Shown: positions 34,664 through 44,736, counted from the first letter of the stretch. The stretch: 64,000 nucleotides of DNA from JAWLAT01 sp041395325 (GCA_041395325.1 JAWLAT010000016.1:46511-110510), one strand, 5' to 3'. A program made the numbers and translations. The notes: generated by a model from the letters alone, not told the origin.

Positions 34664-35086
34664 TCAGACCAATTCAATCACGAACGCGATCCACAGCCCC
34701 TGCAACAGCGCCAGGCTGAGCAGGAACACCGCGAAACGGTGATAGACCGTGTTGTAGGTGCAATGGATCAGGCTGTGCAGCACGCGCAGGCCCACGTAGA
34801 CCCAGGCGCCCAGGCTCAGCCACGCGGGCACATGATCCAGGCCCAGCGCGATGGCCACCAGGGCGTAAAACAGCACCGGCGTCTCGAACAGGTTGCGGAA
34901 ATTGTCGGCGGCCTGGGTGTGCTCCAGTTTGGCTGCCATCGTGGCCGCGGTCGGCACCGATTGCGGATGGATGCGTCGAGCGCGCATTTCCCGAACCCGA
35001 CTGGTCAGCATGGCCAGGCCGACCACCAAGGTCAGCAGAACCAGTACCAGCGTGGCGAGCAACAACTGAACGGCATTGGCCGCCAT
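34664..35086 (-). CDS. MAPEG family membrane protein
   Basis: 140 residues from ATG 35086 (GGGGAG upstream). Four hydrophobic segments with the family signature loop: AADNFRNLFETPVLFYALVA then LGAWVYVGLRVLHSLIHCTY. MAPEG proteins are membrane-embedded glutathione- or eicosanoid-type enzymes; bacterial members are mostly uncharacterised. An in-frame upstream extension to 35203 is hydrophilic and non-conserved. Confidence 0.87.
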   Translation of the reverse strand: MAANAVQLLLATLVLVLLTLVVGLAMLTSRVREMRARRIHPQSVPTAATMAAKLEHTQAADNFRNLFETPVLFYALVAIALGLDHVPAWLSLGAWVYVGLRVLHSLIHCTYNTVYHRFAVFLLSLALLQGLWIAFVIELV

Positions 35087-35296
35087 GACGATCTCCCCGA
35101 AACCGACACCTGCCGGCTCATACATGCTCGCGTTGTAAGGCATTCCGGTCAACGTCGACTTCGCAATCCGACGGGCATCCCTGCGGATGACGCGCCTGCA
35201 CACAATTCACTCGGCAATGCAATCCCAGGTCGGTCCTGCCGCTCGCCTGAACACCATGTCATGCTCGCTACCGCCGTCGAGTTCGGCTGGAGAGCA

Positions 35297-37552
35297 ATGG
35301 CCAATGCAGCCAATACGGCGCCTGGCGATGCGCGCCTGCGGTGCCCCAATCAGCCGTCGACGTGGCTGTCCCTGCTGCTGATCACCCTGCTAACCCCTGC
35401 GCTGGCTTCGCGTCCGGGCGATGAACCCAAACGCTTCGCGCACTGGGAGACCCGTGCCACAGCGGCTGAGCGCACACGGGAATTGCGACACTGGTTGGAC
35501 ACGCCATTTCGAGGGGCGGCCGCGTGGCAACCGCAAACAGCTCCCCTGCACGGCCAGCAACGACGAGCGACGGGGCGTGTCACTCGGGTCCGCCGCGAGT
35601 TCGATGCCAGCCAGGGCGTCCAGGTGTTGTGGTTGGGCGCTTCCAGCGGCGGTTTGTGGCGGCAGGTCGGCAGCCAGTGGACGCCGCTCAGCGACCGACT
35701 GCCGGGCTCGCCGGCCGTGGGCGATTTCCTGATCCGACCGGACGGCCGCATTCTGATTGCCAGTGGCGATCCCTGGCGCTACGCCGGCGACGGCATCTGG
35801 CGCAGCGATGACGACGGCCAGAGCTGGCAAGCCGCCGCCCTGCCCGTCCAGCCGGCATCGATCTACCGCATTGCCATCGACAGCAGTGACCAGGAGCGGA
35901 TCTGGGCGGCGACGCCAGACGGGCTGTTGCGCTCAAATGATGGCGGCGCGAGTTTCGTCCTGCGTCTGTCCGGTCATTTCAGCGAGATTGTGCAGGACCC
36001 GCTGCAACCCCAGCGCTGGTATGCCGCCTCCCAGCCTCACGGCCTGTTGCGCAGCGACAATGGCGGCGACAGCTTTCAGGCCGACCTGCCTCCGGGCTTC
36101 CTACCGATGGGTGCGCTGGGCCGCATCCGGATCGCTCCCAGCGCGGCCGAGCTCGGGCTGGTCTTTGCCATGGTCTGTGACAACGGCAACACCACCGGCA
36201 TCTGGCGTCGCCGCGGTGAGGGTGACTGGGAGAACATCCATCCCGGTGCCGATTTTGGCTGGGGCCAGAGCTTCCACACCTGCGCGCTGACGCCCCACCC
36301 GACGGATCCGGACTGGCTGGCCGCCGGCGCTGGCGGTGCCGAGCTGACCCGCAACGCAACGGCTGCCCTGCCCGACTGGATCCCGTTCAGCAGCGGTCAC
36401 TCGGACACCACCGGATTCCTCTGGGATGAGGGCATGTTGCTGGCCAGCAACGACGGCGGTCTGTACCGGATCGACCCGGTCAGTCTGGATCTTGATGACA
36501 GCCCGATCGGCACGGGTCTGGCCCTGGGTCAGGTCATGGGCAGCGGCGCGCTGGCGTTGGCCGACGGTGGGATCGGTGTGGCCTCGGTGGGCTACCAGGA
36601 CAATGGCGTGGCACGGGTACGGTTCGCCGGTGACCCGATGTTCGCCTTCGTCGGTGAATCAGACGCCAGCTGGCTGAGCATCGCGCCGGACAATCCGGAG
36701 CGTGTGGCCGCGGTCATTGGTCTGCCCTTTCGACACTATCTGTCACTGAATGGCGGACTGAGTTTCGGACCGATGACTTGTCCGCTGGGCGATCACAACA
36801 GTTCGCTGCCGATCGTCTTTGACAGTGCTCCCGGCAACACCAGCCCAACACGCCTGTATTACACCCGTGGTCCCGCCGGCGACATCCGCTTTGCGCGAAT
36901 GAACCTGTCGGCCACCTGCACCAGTGCATCGCAGTCGATTGCGATCACCGGCTCAGACAACTTTCGTGCCGATCACCTGGACGTGGCGCGGGATCCTGAC
37001 CAGCTGCGCGCCTATGTCACCGACACGGCCAGCGGCAGCGAAACCCGCATCGCACGCGTGCAGAGCCCACCGGGTCAGCGGCTGGGCGGCATGAGCCTGG
37101 ACTGGCTGGACGCGCCCGAGGCCCGCAGCGGCCGCGCCATCGTTGATCCATTCCGACCTGAGCGGGTGATCTGGTGGGCCAATCGTGATGGCACCCGAGC
37201 GGCGTTGTGGATCAACGATGCTCGCGGCGAGCCCGGCGCCTGGCTCAATCTCAGTGCCAACCTCGCGGCATTTGGCGGTGGCTTGACGGTGCACCGACCG
37301 GCCACTGACCCGAGCGATCCGGAGCGACTGTGGCTGGCCACCTCGATGGGGGTATTGCTGCGCGAAAACGGATCCTGGGTACGCGACCAGAACGGCTTGC
37401 CGACCGTCACTGATGTGGTCGACATCCGCAGCGAAATCGTGCCGCAAAGTCCGCCACGGCACCGGCTATGGCTGGCCACCTATGGTCGCGGCCTGTGGTG
37501 GCGGGAAACGATCACCGATCCGCTCTTCGCCGATGACTGGGAATCGCCCTGA
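35297..37552 (+). CDS. Exported BNR/Asp-box beta-propeller protein
   Basis: 751 residues from ATG 35297 (GGAGAG five bases upstream); the open frame extends far upstream but only as non-coding read-through. A signal peptide is centred on WLSLLLITLLTPALAS. Asp-box motifs SDDDGQSW, SNDGGASF and SDNGGDSF recur, as in sialidase-type or sortilin-like propellers. No catalytic glycosidase residues are evident, so a binding or structural role is likely. It ends DPLFADDWESP, similar to the VFEDGFEAMD tail of the Calx-beta protein. Convergent with the Fpg/Nei gene, 9 bases apart. Confidence 0.85.
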   Translation: MANAANTAPGDARLRCPNQPSTWLSLLLITLLTPALASRPGDEPKRFAHWETRATAAERTRELRHWLDTPFRGAAAWQPQTAPLHGQQRRATGRVTRVRREFDASQGVQVLWLGASSGGLWRQVGSQWTPLSDRLPGSPAVGDFLIRPDGRILIASGDPWRYAGDGIWRSDDDGQSWQAAALPVQPASIYRIAIDSSDQERIWAATPDGLLRSNDGGASFVLRLSGHFSEIVQDPLQPQRWYAASQPHGLLRSDNGGDSFQADLPPGFLPMGALGRIRIAPSAAELGLVFAMVCDNGNTTGIWRRRGEGDWENIHPGADFGWGQSFHTCALTPHPTDPDWLAAGAGGAELTRNATAALPDWIPFSSGHSDTTGFLWDEGMLLASNDGGLYRIDPVSLDLDDSPIGTGLALGQVMGSGALALADGGIGVASVGYQDNGVARVRFAGDPMFAFVGESDASWLSIAPDNPERVAAVIGLPFRHYLSLNGGLSFGPMTCPLGDHNSSLPIVFDSAPGNTSPTRLYYTRGPAGDIRFARMNLSATCTSASQSIAITGSDNFRADHLDVARDPDQLRAYVTDTASGSETRIARVQSPPGQRLGGMSLDWLDAPEARSGRAIVDPFRPERVIWWANRDGTRAALWINDARGEPGAWLNLSANLAAFGGGLTVHRPATDPSDPERLWLATSMGVLLRENGSWVRDQNGLPTVTDVVDIRSEIVPQSPPRHRLWLATYGRGLWWRETITDPLFADDWESP

Positions 37553-37561
37553 ACAAGCGCC

Positions 37562-38446
37562 TCAACCGAGCTCATCGATGTGCCTCGGCCAGTTGGCATG
37601 CAGCAGCCGCGACAGGGCTCTATCGGCCAGCACGCGCCCACCGGTCTGGCAGCGCGCGCAGTAATTGACCTCGTTGGACGCATGTACGATCCGCTGCACC
37701 GGCGCACCGCAGTCCGGACAGGGTTGGCCATAGCGGCCATGCACCGCCATCTCGGGTCGGAAAGCAGTGACCTTGTCGGGAAAATGCTCACCCGCCTCCA
37801 GGCTCAGTCTTTCCGTCCATTCCGTCAGCACAAGCTGCACCGATTGATGGAGCCTGAGCATCTGATCGGCGGTCAGCTTCTGGCTCAGCGCCAGCGGCGA
37901 GAGTCTGGCCCGGTGCAGGATCTCGTCCGAGTAGGCGTTGCCGATACCGCTGAACAATCGCGGATCGGTCAAGGCGCGCTTGAGCGTGTGATTCTCCTGT
38001 TGCAGGCGCGCAGCAAAGCTCGGCAGATCAGTCTGCAGTGGCTCCCGGCCGCCCGGATCGAGCGCGGCCAACGCCGCCTCCCCTTCGACCAGGTGTAGCG
38101 AGGCCCGTCGCTTGCTGCCGGCCTCGGTCAGCAGCAGCGTCCCATTGGCGAATCGCCAACTGGCCAGGACCGATCTCTTCGTCGGCTTGCCACTGGCGGG
38201 CTGCCACTGCAGACGGCCCGCGATCATCAGGTGAATGACCACGAAATAGCGTCGGTCGAAAACCAACACGACGCGCTTGCCGACTCGTCGCACCTCCGTG
38301 ACCGCGCAGCCAAGCAGTCGTTCGATGGGCGGCTCGACGGTGCGCAACACGAAGACATGGGCGATCGTCTGCTGTTCCAGCACGGCGCCCAACAGTCTCG
38401 TTCGCAGGGCCGTCAGGTACACCTCGATGTCTGGCAACTCCGGCAT
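37562..38446 (-). CDS. Fpg/Nei family DNA glycosylase
   Basis: 294 residues. It starts MPELPDIEVY, providing the catalytic Pro2/Glu3. It has the helix-two-turn-helix with LFSGIGNAYSDEILHRARLS and a C-terminal zinc finger, CPDCGAP and NYCARCQTGGRVLAD. It is a bifunctional base-excision repair enzyme for oxidised bases. The start at 38446 is fixed by the MPELP N-terminus; the longer frame to 38794 is spurious. Whether it corresponds to MutM or to the second Fpg-like paralogue found in related genomes cannot be decided here. Confidence 0.92.
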   Translation of the reverse strand: MPELPDIEVYLTALRTRLLGAVLEQQTIAHVFVLRTVEPPIERLLGCAVTEVRRVGKRVVLVFDRRYFVVIHLMIAGRLQWQPASGKPTKRSVLASWRFANGTLLLTEAGSKRRASLHLVEGEAALAALDPGGREPLQTDLPSFAARLQQENHTLKRALTDPRLFSGIGNAYSDEILHRARLSPLALSQKLTADQMLRLHQSVQLVLTEWTERLSLEAGEHFPDKVTAFRPEMAVHGRYGQPCPDCGAPVQRIVHASNEVNYCARCQTGGRVLADRALSRLLHANWPRHIDELG

Positions 38447-38725
38447 CGAGAGGCTCAAGCCTGCCGGCTGGCGCCGCAGTTGGACAGCACCCTGCTGGGC
38501 ACCCTGACTGTTGTCATTGGCGGAGGACTCCTCATTGGCGCTGATGTTCAGACTAGTCGACTGCAGCGCTCGTCGGGAGTGTCCGACTGTTGCATCAGCA
38601 GCACTTGAGCGGCTAGCCATGCGTCTACACCGGCGATCCTGCCGACCCCGCAACCCCGCTTCTCCCCTGCCAGCCCTTCGGGCACACTCTGGACACGTTG
38701 CTTGGCCAATCCAGAGAGGAGCGGA

Positions 38726-41521
38726 ATGCGTATCCTGAGCACAGACGTCTATGTCGGCCCGAACCGCTACGCGCTGTTTCCCTGCATCCTGCACCAGATG
38801 GATCTGGAAGACCTGGAGCGCTGGCCGACCGGACGCCTGGGTTCACGCTTCATTGAAGGCCTGGAGAAGGCCATTCCCTCGCTGGCCGAACACGGTTGCT
38901 CCTACGGCGAACCCGGCGGATTCCTGCGCCGGATGCGCGAAGGCGATGGCACCTGGCTGGGCCATGTGTTCGAGCACGTGGTGCTGGAGATCCAGAATCT
39001 GGCCGGTCAGGACGTCGGCTTCGGCCGCACCCGCGGCGCCGGCAAGGACGGCGTCTACAACGTCGTTTACGAGGTGCGTGATCGCGACATCGGCCTGGAA
39101 GCCAGTCGGCTGGCACTGCGACTGATCCACTCGCTGTTGCCGGACAACCTGCGTGAGCGCTATCCCGATCCGGACTTCGACTTCCGCTACGAGCGCGACG
39201 ATTTCATCCGCTATGCACAGAAGCGCGAGTTGGGCCCGAGCACCGGCTCACTGGTGCAGGCCGCCGAGAAGCGCGGGATTCCGTGGATCCGCCTGAACAA
39301 CCAGTCGCTGGTGCAGCTGGGCTACGGCAAGTACCAACGCCGCATCCAGGCCACCATCACCTCCGAAACTCGCCATATCGCGGTGGAGATCTCCTGCGAC
39401 AAGGAGATGGCGCACCAGATCTTCGAGGATCTGGGATTGCCGGTCCCGCGCCAGCGCAGCGCCCGCTCGGCCCGAGAAGCGGTCCGGGTGGCCGAACGCA
39501 TCGGCTATCCGGTGGTGGTCAAGCCCTACGACGGCAACCACGGCCGCGGCGTCTGCATCAACCTGGGCAGCGCCGAGGAAGTCGAGGAGGCCTTCGAGAT
39601 CGCTTCCAAGGTCTCCCGCACCGTGGTGGTGGAGAACTACATCAAGGGCTTCGATCACCGCCTGCTGGTCATCAATGGTCAGCTGGTCGCCGCCGCCAAG
39701 CGCGTGCCCGGCCATGTCATCGGCGATGGCAAGCACTCGGTGGCCGAACTGGTCGACATCGTCAACAGCGACCCGCGCCGCGGCATCGGTCACGAGAAGG
39801 TACTGACCCGGCTGGAGTGGGATGTGCAGGCCGAGGATGCGCTGAAGAAGGCCGGGCTGAGCCGCGACAGCGTGCTGGCCACCGGCGAGATTCTGTACCT
39901 GCGCAAGACCGCCAATCTGTCCACCGGCGGTACCGCGGTCGATGTCACCGACATCATTCATCCGGACATCAAGGCGATGGCCATCCGCGCCGCGCGCGCC
40001 GTGGGGCTGGATGTCTGCGGTGTGGACTTCCTCTGCGAGGACATTTCGCAGTCCTACCGCACCCACGGCGGCGGCATCTGCGAGATCAACGCCGCGCCGG
40101 GCTTCCGCATGCATGTGCAACCTTCCGAAGGCACCCCGCGTGATGCCGGCGGCGCGGTCATCGACATGCTGTTCCCGCCCGGCATGCCCACCAGCATTCC
40201 CACCGCGGCCATCACCGGCACCAACGGCAAGACCACGACCAGCCGCATGCTGGCGCACATCCTCAAGATGGCCGGCCACACCGTGGGTCTGACCAGCACC
40301 GATGGCGTCTACATCGACGGCAAGCTGACGGTCGCTGGCGACATGACCGGCCCGGTCGCGGCGACCATGGTGCTGCGAGACCCCACCGTCGATGCGGCGG
40401 TGCTGGAAACCGCCCGCGGTGGACTGCTCAAGCGCGGCATGGCGGTGCGCCGGGTCGATGTGGCCGCGTGTCTGAACGTACAGAGCGATCACCTCGGCCT
40501 GCGCGGCATCAACACGCTGGAGGAACTGGCCGAGGTCAAGCGCACCGTGGTCGAGATCGCCCAGAACGTCGCCGTGCTCAACGCCGACGATCCGCTGGTG
40601 CTGCGCATGGCCGGCTACACCGAGGCCAAGCACCTGTGCTACGTGACCATGAACCCGGGCCACGCGCTGGTGCGCCAGCACATTCGCGCCGGTGGTCTGG
40701 CCGTGGTGCTCGAGCAGGGCATGAATGGCCACATGATCGCTCTGTACGAGAAGGGTGTGCATGTGCCGCTGATGTGGACCCATCTGATCCCGGCCACGCT
40801 GGAAGGCCGCGCCATGCACAACGTGCAGAACGCCATGTTCGCCACCGCGCTGGCCTATGGCATGGGCGTGAGCCGCGAGAACATCGAGCACGGCCTGCGC
40901 ACCTTCGCGACCAGCTTCTTCCAGGCCCCCGGCCGCATGAACATCTTCGACGAACTGCCGTTCAAGGTGATCATGGACTACGCCCACAATGCCCACGGCG
41001 TGCAGGCCATGGCGCGATTGACCGACCAGTTGCCGGTCAGCGGACGACGCATCGTGGTGCTGGCCGCACCCGGCGATCGCCGCGACGAGGACATCACCGA
41101 ACTGGCCCGCGCCGCGGCCGGTCACTACGACATGTATGTCTGCAAGAGCGATGACCACACTCGCGGCCGCGCCCGCGAGGACGTGCCCAAGCTGATGCTC
41201 AGCGGCCTGGAGGCCGGCGGCGTTCGCAGCGAGCAGGTGGTGGTCGAGTTGGACGAGCAGGCCGCCGTGCGCAAGGCGCTGGAATCGGCCCGCGCCGGTG
41301 ATCTGGTCATGGTCTTTGCCGACCAGATCGCGCGCACCTGGAAGCAGATCATCTATTTCAAGCCGGACGAAGGCGTGGCGGCCCCACGCAGCGACCGCAG
41401 TTCGGAGACCAGTGCCTTCGTGGCCGATCTGCCCGAGCTGGGTCCGGTGCTGGAGAACGAAGAGATCGAGATCCGCAGCGACGAGCGCGGCGTCTACATT
41501 GCCCCGGAGCAGAGCGACTGA
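38726..41521 (+). CDS. cphA: Cyanophycin synthetase
   Basis: 931 residues from ATG 38726 with GAGGAG upstream. The N-domain has LEKAIPSLAEHGC, the ATP-grasp domain (about 210-480) has YPVVVKPYDGNHGRGVCINL and GVDFLCEDISQSY with GGGICEINAAPGFRMH, and the Mur-ligase-like domain has P-loop GTNGKTTT (about 497-504), VLETARGGLLKRG and DYAHNAHGVQAMARL. The ATP-grasp domain adds Asp to the backbone and the Mur domain adds Arg to the side chain, making the multi-L-arginyl-poly-L-aspartate storage polymer. It is followed after 11 bases by a Mur-only paralogue and then a transglutaminase-like gene. No cyanophycinase is visible. Confidence 0.95.
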   Translation: MRILSTDVYVGPNRYALFPCILHQMDLEDLERWPTGRLGSRFIEGLEKAIPSLAEHGCSYGEPGGFLRRMREGDGTWLGHVFEHVVLEIQNLAGQDVGFGRTRGAGKDGVYNVVYEVRDRDIGLEASRLALRLIHSLLPDNLRERYPDPDFDFRYERDDFIRYAQKRELGPSTGSLVQAAEKRGIPWIRLNNQSLVQLGYGKYQRRIQATITSETRHIAVEISCDKEMAHQIFEDLGLPVPRQRSARSAREAVRVAERIGYPVVVKPYDGNHGRGVCINLGSAEEVEEAFEIASKVSRTVVVENYIKGFDHRLLVINGQLVAAAKRVPGHVIGDGKHSVAELVDIVNSDPRRGIGHEKVLTRLEWDVQAEDALKKAGLSRDSVLATGEILYLRKTANLSTGGTAVDVTDIIHPDIKAMAIRAARAVGLDVCGVDFLCEDISQSYRTHGGGICEINAAPGFRMHVQPSEGTPRDAGGAVIDMLFPPGMPTSIPTAAITGTNGKTTTSRMLAHILKMAGHTVGLTSTDGVYIDGKLTVAGDMTGPVAATMVLRDPTVDAAVLETARGGLLKRGMAVRRVDVAACLNVQSDHLGLRGINTLEELAEVKRTVVEIAQNVAVLNADDPLVLRMAGYTEAKHLCYVTMNPGHALVRQHIRAGGLAVVLEQGMNGHMIALYEKGVHVPLMWTHLIPATLEGRAMHNVQNAMFATALAYGMGVSRENIEHGLRTFATSFFQAPGRMNIFDELPFKVIMDYAHNAHGVQAMARLTDQLPVSGRRIVVLAAPGDRRDEDITELARAAAGHYDMYVCKSDDHTRGRAREDVPKLMLSGLEAGGVRSEQVVVELDEQAAVRKALESARAGDLVMVFADQIARTWKQIIYFKPDEGVAAPRSDRSSETSAFVADLPELGPVLENEEIEIRSDERGVYIAPEQSD

Positions 41522-41532
41522 GCGGCTGATTC

Positions 41533-43239
41533 ATGCCCCTGCCCCACCTGATCGATTCGCGCCGGCTGACCGGCCCCAGTCTGCTGCTGTCTAGACCGGG
41601 GGCCATCATCGAAGTCGAACCACCGGCCGAATCGATGGGTCAGCTGGTCACGCTGTGGCGCCGCTATCTGCGCGGGCTGCATCAGCGTCTACGCTGGCAG
41701 CGCGAGGAAATCGCCACCCGCAAACTGGGCCCGAACGCCATGCTGGCGGCCACCGCACCGGTGGACCTGTTGATGCTGGCAACCTACATGAACGAATGGG
41801 CCTGGGAAGCCGCCCTGGCCCATCTCCATGGCGAGCGCTACGAGTCGGTGACCGACGCCGCCGAGCGCTACGCACGCCGCGCCCGGCGGCAGGCCAACCT
41901 GCCCTTGCGGCGTCTCTACCGGCAGGCCTGGCGTCGCAACGTGCAACTGCAGATGGGTGATGACCTCAGCCTGGGCGAAGGCTCCAGGGCACAGGTCTGG
42001 TCCTTCGACGAAGCACCCGATCCGACCGAAGTCGATTTCCAGCCGTTCCGGCATTGGGTACCGACCGCCATCGTCACCGGTACCAACGGCAAGACCACCA
42101 CCACCCGCATGCTGGCGAAGATCCTCAATGCCGCCGGTCACCGCACCGGCTTCTGCTCCACCGATGTGGTGCAGATCGGTGACGAGGTCATCGATCGCGA
42201 CGACTATTCCGGGCCCGGCGGCGCGCGTGCGGTGCTGCGCCATCCGGCCACCACTGCCGCCGTGCTGGAGACGGCCCGTGGCGGGCTGCTGCGCCGCGGC
42301 CTGCAGGCCCGGCTGGCCGATGTGGGCATCGTCACCAATGTCGGCGAGGATCATCTGGGCGATCTGGGCATCCACACCGTGGAGCAGCTGGCCGAGGTCA
42401 AGTTCCTGATTCGGCTAGGACTGGCCCGCGGCGCGCCGATGGTGGTCAATGCCGAGGACGTTCACTGCCGCCGCCACGCCCGGCGCCTTGACGGGCCGGT
42501 GATCTGGTTCGCGCCACAGCCGCCGAGCGCCGCCGTGCTGCGTGGCACCCGTCGGCCCTGGGGCCTGGCCACGGTGCGCGATGGCCGACTCTGCATCGAG
42601 CGCGCGCGCCGTCGCATCGACCTGCTGGCGGTCGAGGAGATTCCCGCCTGCCACGGCGGCAGCGCCCGGCACAACGTCGCCAATGCGCTGGCTGCCGCCG
42701 CCGCCGCGCTGGTCATGGGCGCACCGGTGGAAGCGATTCGCAGCGGGCTGGCCAGCTTCGGCAGCAGTCCGCTGGACAACCCTGGGCGGGCCAATGTCTT
42801 CCACATCGGTGGCGCGACCGTGCTGATGGACTTTGGCCACAATCCGGAAGGCTTGCGGGCGGTGTTCGAGATTGCCGCGAAACTGCCGCGGCAGCGTTTG
42901 CTGGTGAGTTTTGGCCAGGCCGGTGATCGCACCGACACGGCCATCGCCGAACTGGCCGACGTGCTGGCGGACCAGCAACCCGATCGGGTGTTGGTCAAGG
43001 CGCTGACCAAGTACGCCCGAGGTCGCGATCCGGCCGAGGTGCCGCGCATCTTGCTGCAGCGGCTGCTCGAGCGCGGCCTGCAAGCGGCTCAGCTGCAGCA
43101 GGTCGACGGCGAACATGAAGCCGTCAGCGCGGCGCTGGACTGGCTGCAACCGGGCGATCTGGCAGTGCTGTTCGTGCATGGATACATCGATCAGATCAAC
43201 GCACAACTGGCCGAACTGGCGGGCCAGCCTGCGGCATGA
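41533..43239 (+). CDS. Mur ligase family protein, CphA paralogue without ATP-grasp domain
   Basis: 568 residues. An N-terminal unassigned helical region (1-165), then a Mur-ligase domain with P-loop GTNGKTTTTRML (about 183-194), VLETARGGLLRRGLQARLAD, NVGEDHLGDLGIHTVEQLAE and MDFGHNPEGLRAVFEIAAKL. It resembles the C-terminal half of CphA but has no ATP-grasp module, so it cannot be a full cyanophycin synthetase. A role in modifying or extending the polymer, or ligating another amino acid, is inferred from the operon. Its TGA overlaps the ATG of the next gene. Confidence 0.88.
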   Translation: MPLPHLIDSRRLTGPSLLLSRPGAIIEVEPPAESMGQLVTLWRRYLRGLHQRLRWQREEIATRKLGPNAMLAATAPVDLLMLATYMNEWAWEAALAHLHGERYESVTDAAERYARRARRQANLPLRRLYRQAWRRNVQLQMGDDLSLGEGSRAQVWSFDEAPDPTEVDFQPFRHWVPTAIVTGTNGKTTTTRMLAKILNAAGHRTGFCSTDVVQIGDEVIDRDDYSGPGGARAVLRHPATTAAVLETARGGLLRRGLQARLADVGIVTNVGEDHLGDLGIHTVEQLAEVKFLIRLGLARGAPMVVNAEDVHCRRHARRLDGPVIWFAPQPPSAAVLRGTRRPWGLATVRDGRLCIERARRRIDLLAVEEIPACHGGSARHNVANALAAAAAALVMGAPVEAIRSGLASFGSSPLDNPGRANVFHIGGATVLMDFGHNPEGLRAVFEIAAKLPRQRLLVSFGQAGDRTDTAIAELADVLADQQPDRVLVKALTKYARGRDPAEVPRILLQRLLERGLQAAQLQQVDGEHEAVSAALDWLQPGDLAVLFVHGYIDQINAQLAELAGQPAA

Positions 43240-44720
43240 GGCACCCCGGCCGACGGCCTTTTGAGGGTCAGGCCGTCTTGAGGGCGCTTTGGCTGCTGGG
43301 CGCATGGCTGTGGCTGGGAGCGACCGCAACCGCCGGGCAGCAGGAACACTGGCAGTCACTGCGCATCGACGGGCTCAAGGTCGGTCATACCCATTTGGAA
43401 ATTGAGCAGGACGCCGAGCGCACCGTCCACCGATCGGTGATGACCTTGCGGCTGACGGATCGCAATGGTGGCGAATCGCTGCGGCTGGACGAGACGCAGA
43501 CGGAATCCGCGGAGGGTCAACCCATCAGCCTGCGCTGGACCCGACGCGAAGGTTCACTGCAAACCACGGTCCGGGCCAGCTATCGGGACGGCCGCTGGCA
43601 AGGCGAACGGCGCCGCGCCGATTCGCGCGAGCGCTTCGACCTGCCCGCCCCGGATCTGCGCCTGGATGGCGGTCTGGCCCTGGGAGTCGCCGAACTGCTC
43701 GATGGCACGCGCGCAACACTGCGCCTGCAGCGGTTCGACCCCGAGCACCTGAGCCTGTCGTCCTGGCAGCTGCGCCTGCAGCCGCAAAGTCAGTCGGGCG
43801 ACACCGATCCGGACCTGATCTGGCTGCTCGCCCATCGACTCGATGACTCGGCCGAGTGGGAACAGCGCTGGCCCTGGCGCCTGTCGAGCCAACGCCTGGA
43901 CGCCCCCCTGCGCCTCAATGGGCAGCGGGTGGAGCGGGTGAAGGTCGACCACGTATCGGCGCTGGCCGACAACGACGAATTCGATCTGCTGTCGCGGACC
44001 CTGATCGACTCACCGTATCGCTTTCCTGCACACGTGCTCGGCGGCCGCCTGCGCTATGTGCTGGTCCGTCGCGACGGTCAGCCGCTCGACCTCCCCGCCA
44101 CTGACGAACAGCAGATTCATCAGCGGCCGGGGCGAACGATCGTGACGGTGTGTCGGGACTGTGGACTGATCGAAGGTGGCGGGCGCACCGCGAGCGAAGC
44201 CGACCTCGCAAGTACTGACTGGATCCAGTCCGACGACGTGCAGATTCGTCGCCTCGCCCATCGGGGTGAGCGGCGCAATGAGACGTTGCCGCAAACCATG
44301 CAGCGCCTGGTTCGGCTGACCCAGCAGCAACTGGGCGAACAGATCACCTATTCCGAGTACGCCTCGGCTGCCGATGCGCTGCGACGTCGCCGTGGCGACT
44401 GCACCGAGTACGCCCTGTTGCTGGCCGCCCTGACGCGGGCACAGGGCATACCGGCGCGCGTCGTTTACGGCATCGCCTACGCCAGCCGCTTCACCGGGGC
44501 CAGCCACGTGTTCAGCCCGCACATGTGGGTGCAGATCCACGATGGCGAGCGCTGGCACAGCTACGACGCCGGACTGGGCCAGTTTGATGCCGGCCACATC
44601 GTGCTCGCGCTGGGCGACGGCTCGCCCACGTCATTTCAGGATGTGATGGCGCTGATCGGCCAATTGCAGGTGGTCGACGCCGCCGAGCTGGTCGACAGCG
44701 GCGAGTCCGCCGCGCGCTGA
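43236..44720 (+). CDS. Exported transglutaminase-like protein
   Basis: 494 residues. Hydrophobic N-terminus VLRALWLLGAWLWLGATATA acts as signal. A long beta-rich domain occupies residues 35-330. The transglutaminase core has Cys389 in RRRGDCTEYALLLAALTRAQ, His429 in FSPHMWVQIH and Asp in WHSYDAGLGQ, the complete catalytic triad. Overlaps the Mur ligase gene by 4 bases (ATGA), so it belongs to the cphA operon. Such papain-like fold proteins may act as proteases or amidases on peptides; a cyanophycin-related substrate is only a guess. Confidence 0.88.
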   Translation: MRHPGRRPFEGQAVLRALWLLGAWLWLGATATAGQQEHWQSLRIDGLKVGHTHLEIEQDAERTVHRSVMTLRLTDRNGGESLRLDETQTESAEGQPISLRWTRREGSLQTTVRASYRDGRWQGERRRADSRERFDLPAPDLRLDGGLALGVAELLDGTRATLRLQRFDPEHLSLSSWQLRLQPQSQSGDTDPDLIWLLAHRLDDSAEWEQRWPWRLSSQRLDAPLRLNGQRVERVKVDHVSALADNDEFDLLSRTLIDSPYRFPAHVLGGRLRYVLVRRDGQPLDLPATDEQQIHQRPGRTIVTVCRDCGLIEGGGRTASEADLASTDWIQSDDVQIRRLAHRGERRNETLPQTMQRLVRLTQQQLGEQITYSEYASAADALRRRRGDCTEYALLLAALTRAQGIPARVVYGIAYASRFTGASHVFSPHMWVQIHDGERWHSYDAGLGQFDAGHIVLALGDGSPTSFQDVMALIGQLQVVDAAELVDSGESAAR

Positions 44721-44736
44721 GTCTTCAGCGGCGCGG
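44710..44736. terminator. Hairpin shared by convergent gene ends
   Basis: CCGCGCGCTGA and TCAGCGGCGCGG pair with one bulge around GTCT, covering the stop of the transglutaminase gene and the end of the convergent gene at 44725. No T-tract follows on either strand, so function as a terminator is tentative. Confidence 0.35.

Noticed and set aside
34553..35296. N-terminal extension of the BNR protein
   Set aside because: The frame is open but runs antisense to a MAPEG gene and another conserved gene; the signal peptide and ribosome binding site support the ATG at 35297.
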